Positions 58,501 to 64,000 of a stretch of DNA of 64,000 bases are shown in pieces; position 1 is the first letter of the stretch, and the number at the start of each line of letters is the position of its first letter. Under the pieces are notes generated by a model. The model saw only the letters and a list, made by a program, of their open reading frames with translations. It had not been told where the DNA came from and ran no database searches. The DNA lies in NCBI RefSeq assembly GCF_000699445.3, contig NC_067197.1, positions 7,012,152-7,076,151 of the forward strand, in the 5' to 3' direction. Made by a program: the position numbers and the translations under genes. The stretch comes from Schistosoma haematobium (taxonomy: Eukaryota; Platyhelminthes; Trematoda; Strigeidida; Schistosomatidae).

Positions 58501-61500
58501 ATTCGTTAAAGAAAGAGTTAAGTTATGAACTACACTACTCAGCAATTCGAAAATGTCACACAAATTCGACCGGTATCTTAAGAGTGGTAAGGATCAGCCA
58601 TATACACTGCCTGGAAATTGTTATTTTTTAAACTGAACAGTCATTTTGCTGGTTGCATAATCTCGCTTTTTTAACACCCTATCTAATCACTAGTTTTTCC
58701 GATTATCAATTGCCTGGACAAGAGAGTGTGCTGATACAGACATGAAAACCAAATATTATCTCCTCTATAATGTAAATGATGCGAAATGAAGTTGGTCGAT
58801 ACTTCTTGTCCCGTCATTTGTGAACCAAATAAGCTATATATTTTCTATTAATCAAACATGAAACTTTTCTGTTTCAGTGTACTAGAAAGGACTGAGCTCT
58901 CATCAGTCAGCTAAATTCAACGTATGACATGGGGCAAATAATGTAAGAGACCCACTTACCATGCTACATAGGCAAGCTGAGGGGAAATAAACTTAGTGGC
59001 CTGCTTCGCTTTGGGCTCCCAAGCAATATTCCAATATTTGTTCTTGCTTTATTTAAATTCATAAAGGGAACTAATTGCATGAAATATTCCAATCTTCGCG
59101 CAAATCGAATAACAAAGTGTAGCGCATATATGTTTGGTTCCTCCTTATACCAGTGATTATGTGCTTAAGTAAATAAATAAACTTGGTGAATAGTAACGTT
59201 GAAATAACAGTAGTGTCAAGCAATTAAAAATATTTTAAATATAGGAAATATGGTTCCAAAAAACTGTATTAGCTTAATAGAAAGTATGAAACATCATTGA
59301 AACTAAAGTCAGTCAGTCAGCTACAACGTAGGACCAGGCACATATATGCATCGGTCCAGGTTGCCATACCGCATTAGCACAGCAAGATGAACACCGGATT
59401 CATAGGAGTGGTTAGGTCAAAGGTGGTAATATATAGGAGAAAGATTGCATATAAGGATACAGTACAGGAAGAAAAAATTAGTTCGTAGAAAGAAAGATAT
59501 GAAGCGATTTTAATCTCTTAGTTTAAGGGAAGACAGAGAGTGTATACACCTACGCCATTGTGATCGATTCTGAGCCATGTCACCAAGAGTCTCCAACCAT
59601 TGGTTACGAAAGTCACGCGGACCCCAACCAAGTAGTCTGCATCTACCAACATGGCTCAGACTAGAAGTTAGTGTCTTCAAGCATTGATGCCACGTTTTGG
59701 TTTGGCCGCCCCTAATTCTCTTCCAACCATCTCTAACACCCGTTAGCATTGCACGACGTGGTAATCGGTGTTCAGGCATACGTAACACGTGGCCCAACTA
59801 AAAACCTAGAAGGAGACAAAGAATGAATGCGTCTGCACCATTGTAACCTATTTCCAGCGTTGTAAACACAAGGTCTTCAACCGTTGACCAGCGTTAACTC
59901 ACAAACACTACAAAATGTACATCTAGTAACAGTTTAAATCAACAGTCTTGGTTCAACTGCTTTTTTCCCATCTTTCATATTTGACTCAAAAGAGTCCTTT
60001 AAATTCCTATTAATTTTATGTTGACAAGACTAGGGGATTCCTTCAGTTTAATTCTTGGCGCTTCATGTATGTACTCATAAAGGCTACTAAGAAATGTATA
60101 CAACTACTGTTTACGACTAAAATATTGAACATGCTATTGTCTTCACCTAACTTTCCGTTCATTATGATTTATTGTTGCGTATATTAAATATTTCATTAAA
60201 TGGTTTCTCATTGTTGCAGGTGTTTGTTTATACTTCTTTTTTAAAATAATAATAATAATCATTACTATTATTAGTACCACTATTATTATCGTAACTCACC
60301 AACCATGCGCTGTACTTTGTGTGTGTGTGTTTAACCCCTTTCCCCCAAATTTTTCTATATAAGGTGGACGACGTATAGCTTCCGCTATCTTTTTTCTAAT
60401 TATTTTTACTTTTATGTCATTCAATCAATTAATTGTTCAGGTTGCAATAAATTTACTCTATTTTTTTTTAAAAAAAACTTCTTTACACAGGCGGTGTAAT
60501 GGTTTGAAACAGTTCAGACTTGTCGCGTTGCCGGAAATTCTTACACTTCACTTGAAAAGATTCAGTAGTAATCATTTATATTCTTCGAAATTATCATCTC
60601 CAGTGAATTTCCCGTTAAAGAATTTAGATCTTTCACCATACCTTCATCGTGATTGTACCGATAAAGTAAAGATTATTTCCTTTTTTCCTCTCTACCTTCC
60701 TCTGATATATATTTTCATGTCAATTTAAGGTGTTTGTTTTTTTTAAAAAAAAACGAAATGGTTACATTTTTGATCGGTTGACGAAACAGGTTTGTTTAAT
60801 TTTCTAGGTCTAAGTTCTGTTTATAGGAAAACTTTAAATTTTCTTCCATTATTAATCGTTAAAACAATTTTTGTCAACAAAATTAAGCTACATTAGTAAA
60901 AAGAAAAACTGTTCTAGTATGAAGGTTTAAAAGTTAAATTTTAATTATTGGAATAAGTCATTTATTATTAACATGCTGAATAATTTTTCAACTTATTTCA
61001 ACTTTGTTGAAATGTGCTAACGAAACTTTGTAATTACTTACGAAACCAATTTACATATATAAAAAAGATATTTAAAATGGAAGCAAGGGGTTGTAATCTT
61101 ACTGCGGGTATTCTATGGCTATTTTATCCTTGAATAGCATTCTTATCAGAATGTTTCTCAATGAAGTCTTTTCCTCATCACACGATCCTATGGATTGAAA
61201 CTCATTTGTTTGTGCCAAGGTAGTATGGGAACCTGAGCCAAAACACATCTGTGTCAGGTTCTGCGTTGATCATATCTGTGTAAATATATTAAGATACTGT
61301 CCAATCATACAACTACCACAATTTATAACGTTTTTAATCGTGTCAATATTTGCTGTTTACCGCCGGATGTAAATTACTTTTTCAGCGCATTCACGTGTGT
61401 GTGTTTCGAAAACATCTTGTTTCTCTAATGAACCATGATAAATAATCGAAAGATAGTAACGGGAGTTAAGACTTAGTTCATAGTTTCGGACACCACAGTT

Positions 61501-62192
61501 GAGATCTTAGCAAATTTTTACACCAACGAAACTGAATTGATGTAAAACCAAAGGTATTATTGCGGAAACGCATTTGATTGGTTCTACGTTACATCTCTGC
61601 AAAGCTTTCATTTACCTGACTGTATTTAGTTAGTTTATAACCAATCGGGTTTCGTAAACGCTATTAAACGATTGGTTTTCTCAGTTGACCTTGTATTATT
61701 ATAAGCGTTTTGCTTCAGTTTACCGTGCTCCAAATTTTAACCCTTTCTTCAAATCTCTATTTTGTTTACCTTTACTCTTGGTATCGATTCTGTCGAAGTT
61801 AAAGTGCTCTGTTTGAACAGTATTCTTTAGGGAAAAATGTGCTTGGTATTACATGACGTGTGTATGGTGTATACATTCAACATCTTAATTAAATCGTGCT
61901 ATCATTATGTATAAGACATTCCAACTGTGTTGTTACCTAGTTACAATCTTCCACATTACTTTCGAATGCATTAAATAAATGCCTTTTCATTGATATTTCT
62001 GTATTAGATTACAACCTATGATTTAATTGGTGTCATCTGTCACTATGGCGGTTGCGGCGGTGGTCATTACACTACATGTGCGTATAATTCCTCAACGGAA
62101 CATTGGTATGAATTCAATGATGAACATGTACGAAAATTAGATGCCGAACAAGTGGAATCATTGAAAAGTTCAGCATATATCCTGTTTTATAG
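49583..62192 (+). CDS. USP20/USP33: Ubiquitin-specific protease, USP20/USP33 type, 3' part beyond window
   Basis: Exons fixed by GT-AG sites and phase: 49583-49719, 49752-49865, 52408-52571, 54727-54839, 57127-57494, 58336-58452, 60491-60665 and 62008-62192 (ends mid-codon), 457 residues so far. The Cys box is [20 protein letters not shown] with catalytic C34 (codon 49682-49684). [17 protein letters not shown] is the QQD box. Zinc-site pairs CLSC (exon 4) and CGRC (exon 6) and the His box [12 protein letters not shown] (His codon 62065-62067) complete the catalytic fold. It should remove ubiquitin from substrate proteins; vertebrate USP20/33 act on VHL-linked and receptor-traffic substrates. 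The DUSP domains expected after the catalytic domain lie right of the window. ATG 49583 follows an in-frame TAA at 49511-49513 and no ZnF-UBP domain is seen upstream. Intron 1 is 32 bp. Confidence 0.92.
49866..52407. other. USP intron 2
   Basis: 2.5 kb of AT-rich intron. No repeat or RNA gene recognised; the minus ORF at 52360-52151 is not supported. Confidence 0.5.
53262..53345 (-). repeat. R1 tail-end fragment in USP intron 3
   Basis: TTTATTTACTTATTTAAACACATAAATATTGGT and GGGGCACC match the tail-proximal end of R1, in the same orientation as the 12750 copy. Confidence 0.6.
53480..54585 (-). mobile_element. Decayed RTE-like non-LTR fragment in USP intron 3
   Basis: Minus-strand codons near 54540-54450 give [20 protein letters not shown] and [12 protein letters not shown], an RT domain equivalent to the RTE copy at 29665-30804. 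Near 54290-54240 they give [13 protein letters not shown], with the YADD active site at 54264-54253. Stops follow at once. The segment to about 53480 holds further unassigned element sequence. A different RTE subfamily from the 29425 copy. Confidence 0.7.
55140..55565 (+). mobile_element. Decayed RTE-like C-terminus in USP intron 4
   Basis: The plus frames read [17 protein letters not shown], then RGGHTKT, then NQSQWRKCF, the same C-terminal block as the minus ORF at 59797-59510 with many substitutions and stops. Confidence 0.6.
55566..56714. other. USP intron 4, right part
   Basis: AT-rich; ORFs are short and unsupported. Nothing recognised. Confidence 0.4.
56715..56880 (+). repeat. tRNA-like repeat, same family as 17640-17800
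   Basis: CGAATAGCTTAGTGGTAACG (A-box-like), GAATTGAATCGG (worn B box), TTGAGATTACAAGTACGCC and GTGCCAGATAGCACTAAATC. No hammerhead. Confidence 0.5.
57840..58060 (-). repeat. 3' UTR-like fragment of the RTE-like family
   Basis: CAGTCATATACAACGTAGAA, TCGGTTCACATTG and TTAGCATAGCCTGGTGG parallel 59310-59400 (CAGTCAGCTACAACGTAGGA, TCGGTCCAGGTTGC, TTAGCACAGC). Only the non-coding end is present. Confidence 0.45.
58110..58285 (+). repeat. Single plus arm of the foldback repeat, beside USP exon 6
   Basis: The arm is 5'-truncated in the tRNA-like part. Its hammerhead (58153-58206 region) keeps stem II GTCC/GGAC and GAAAC, but the core is TTGAGGA (first C lost) and the cleavage triplet is GTT. It ends CAATCTCCACAAG, about 50 bp before the exon 6 acceptor at 58335. 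Confidence 0.7.
58453..58974. other. USP intron 6, left part
   Basis: Nothing recognised; the ORF crossing the exon 6 donor is read-through. Confidence 0.4.
58975..59185 (+). repeat. R1 fragment in USP intron 6
   Basis: GCCTGCTTCGCTTTGGGCTCCCAAGCAATATTCC and GTGTAGCGCATATATGTTTGG precede a tail AAGTAAATAAATAAAC. Same orientation as the 27380 copy, with an unrelated insertion near 59035-59095. Confidence 0.6.
59310..59930 (-). mobile_element. 3' part of RTE-like element in USP intron 6
   Basis: The minus ORF 59797-59510 is a well-kept C-terminus: [76 protein letters not shown]. The 3' UTR (59500-59310) follows. Only the end of the element is present. Confidence 0.75.
59931..60490. other. USP intron 6, right part
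   Basis: Contains an (AAT)/(ATT)-rich run at about 60243-60290 and a (GT)n run near 60319; nothing else. Confidence 0.4.
60666..62007. other. USP intron 7
   Basis: AT-rich intron; no repeat or gene recognised. Confidence 0.5.
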
Positions 62193-63106
62193 GTAAATAA
62201 TATTGTGTATTGATCTCTCTTTAAAAATTTAGGATGAAAATCATATTGTATTATCAGTTAGTGTTTTGTAATATATGATACATGTATACATTTTGAATAA
62301 GCTTTATTGTCATTTTTACATTTAGTTTTTTGTATCTCATCCTTTTTTAATGAAATCGCTTACATACAGTTTCATTGTTTGCCTCTATTTAATTATTACT
62401 CAAGCTGTTTCGTAACGTTAATAAGTTGATTGTCTTGGTAGTAATCAAATCATTTCAATTCCAGCTATCATTTTATCGGTTTGAACCTACTGTAGTTTAT
62501 AGTACAACTGCCTTTCGAATGAAATATCAACCTAATTTTCCAGATAGAGATTTCTGTACTTACCTTTAAGGTGTACTGCAAATATGAGGGTTAATAATAC
62601 TAATCGATTACTCATACTAAATTAAGTAGGGCGGAGTTCGAATCTGTATCTTATTATGAGATTATCACTCCATCCATGTTAGCTGAAATGGACATAGTGG
62701 GGGAGCGGTATTTAAATAAACGTACGGTAATCATACGTACCCAGATTACTGGACAATTCTTTTTACTTAAAATTGTAAACGATTTGTTTTCAGTTTCGCT
62801 GTAGCATCATACGTCTGATTTCTCTAGTTAGGGTTTTCTTTTTTTTCGCCTTCAAAATACAGTAATTATTACTTTGTTTTCATGTACTTCGGTAAATATT
62901 TGGTTACATTTACTAAGTGAAAATATTTGGGCATTTTTTCCGTTTTTTTTACAAACCTTACTAATTACATTAGTCAATCAATTATTCGTTGTTTTAAAAA
63001 ATTATTTTGAAGATAGTTTTGTTTGTTGCTTTTGTTTCTGTTGTCTTCATCATTGCCATCACATCTATAAGTAGTATATTTTCATTCATTCTTTGTTAGG
63101 GTATAC

Positions 63107-63166
<60 letters not shown>

Positions 63167-63639
63167 CTGTTGTTTGTTTATTTAAATATCAACCGTTGAA
63201 TATGGTCGCATAAGCAGACATGATAAACAATACAAATCATATGACATAATGTGATGAAATGAGTTTCGTGCAGTGGATTTTGAAATCGATTAGATGGGAA
63301 AACAGGTTAATTACAGCACTGACTGTGTATGTGATCGAGTGTTTAGAGAACTGAAAGAAAATAATACTTTTGTTGTTCGTCATCATAATTATATCTAGCT
63401 ATTTTTTCTTGCTGTTGTACTGTTTTTGGACAAATTAAGAACAACGAACGTAGATTACCACCTCGAAACGATTGTAATAATTATTTTAAACCAGTGTACA
63501 TCCTCTAAATCCTATTGATAAAAATTAGTAAGGCAAACGACGATTGCCTGTTATCTTTTTGATAATTGGCCCAAAGTCGACATTTCAGAAGTTTCCAAAA
63601 TAATCAATACTAAAAGTCTCGAATTTATTACATTTCACT
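62193..63639. other. USP intron 8, start
   Basis: Contains a compound microsatellite, (CT)n 63106-63126 then (TA)n 63127-63165. No further USP exon could be recognised before the window end. Confidence 0.45.
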
Positions 63640-64000
63640 TCGGACATCATCTGTAGACCAATGAGCCTGGATCTAATGATGTACATATCTAACTATAATC
63701 ATTTCACGATATTGTGCAATCATTTTTTAATGTCTGTCGTGAATAACTGTTATATACCCAACATTGTTGAACTCCATCGGGTATGACTTCTCAAGTATGT
63801 CGGGTATGAGATAGTTATCCACCACAGGCTGTGGAAAATAGTTGCACAATATTGTGGATTGAAGTACACCATTGGATGCCTGTTCAGTGGTCTAGAGGTT
63901 CATCATCCGTGAGCAAGGCCGAAGGTCCTATGTTCGGTCCCCTGCAGTAGTGGGGCCGTAGATGTGTACCTCTGAGGAGTCTCATAGTAGTTATTCAGTG
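63640..64000. mobile_element. Foldback composite F4, running off the window
   Basis: A minus-oriented tRNA-like end (GTAGACCAATGAGCC near 63654) and CACGATATTGTGCAATCA (63707) lead to a core with AACATTGTTGAACTCC. Then comes the inverse arm (GTTGCACAATATTGTGGATTG, 63841), the tRNA-like TTCAGTGGTCTAGAGGTT and a decayed hammerhead (CTCTGAGGAGTC) cut by the window end. The arms extend into the core further than in F1 and F3. Confidence 0.65.

Overview
The window is an AT-rich, repeat-dense animal locus. It is best read as a schistosome blood fluke (Schistosoma or a close relative). The grounds are 32-34 bp micro-introns beside kilobase introns, tRNA-derived repeats carrying hammerhead ribozymes (as in the schistosome Sm-alpha family), CsRn1/Boudicca-like LTR elements with a CHCC gag finger, an SR2-like RTE element and a Merlin DNA transposon. 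Nothing bacterial or plasmid-like was seen.

Two host genes can be assembled exon by exon. An AGFG-type ArfGAP gene lies on the minus strand (26098-37535; six exons, 510 codons plus stop). A USP20/USP33-type deubiquitinase lies on the plus strand (starts at 49583; eight exons visible, running off the right edge). The two are divergent. The roughly 12 kb between their starts is almost entirely a nest of retroelements: a 5' retroelement fragment with a PHD-like finger, a CsRn1-like LTR element interrupted by an antisense non-LTR element, scraps of CR1-like elements, and then a longer CR1-like copy with broken ORFs.

Positions 1-26000 hold no host gene that I can support. They contain the 5' LTR, leader and integrase remnant of a deleted LTR element (1-1919), at least seven loci of a tRNA/hammerhead repeat, two further dispersed families (named here R1 and R2), 3' ends of RTE elements, a complete but internally deleted Merlin element with an 8-bp target duplication, and microsatellites.

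The most interesting signal is a composite foldback element. Two inverted arms, each a tRNA-like head plus a hammerhead, flank a shared core of about 150 bp. Three loci are bounded by target-site duplications of 12, 12 and 15 bp (10031-10670, 16617-17306, 14601-14954), so the whole palindrome appears to move as a unit. In the 16617-17306 copy both arms keep an intact minimal type I hammerhead and differ at only two positions over 243 bp. A second oddity is a run of telomere-like TTAGGG units, framed by a 9-bp inverted repeat, inside the Merlin element.

All homology calls were made by eye from sequence and motifs; no database search was run.
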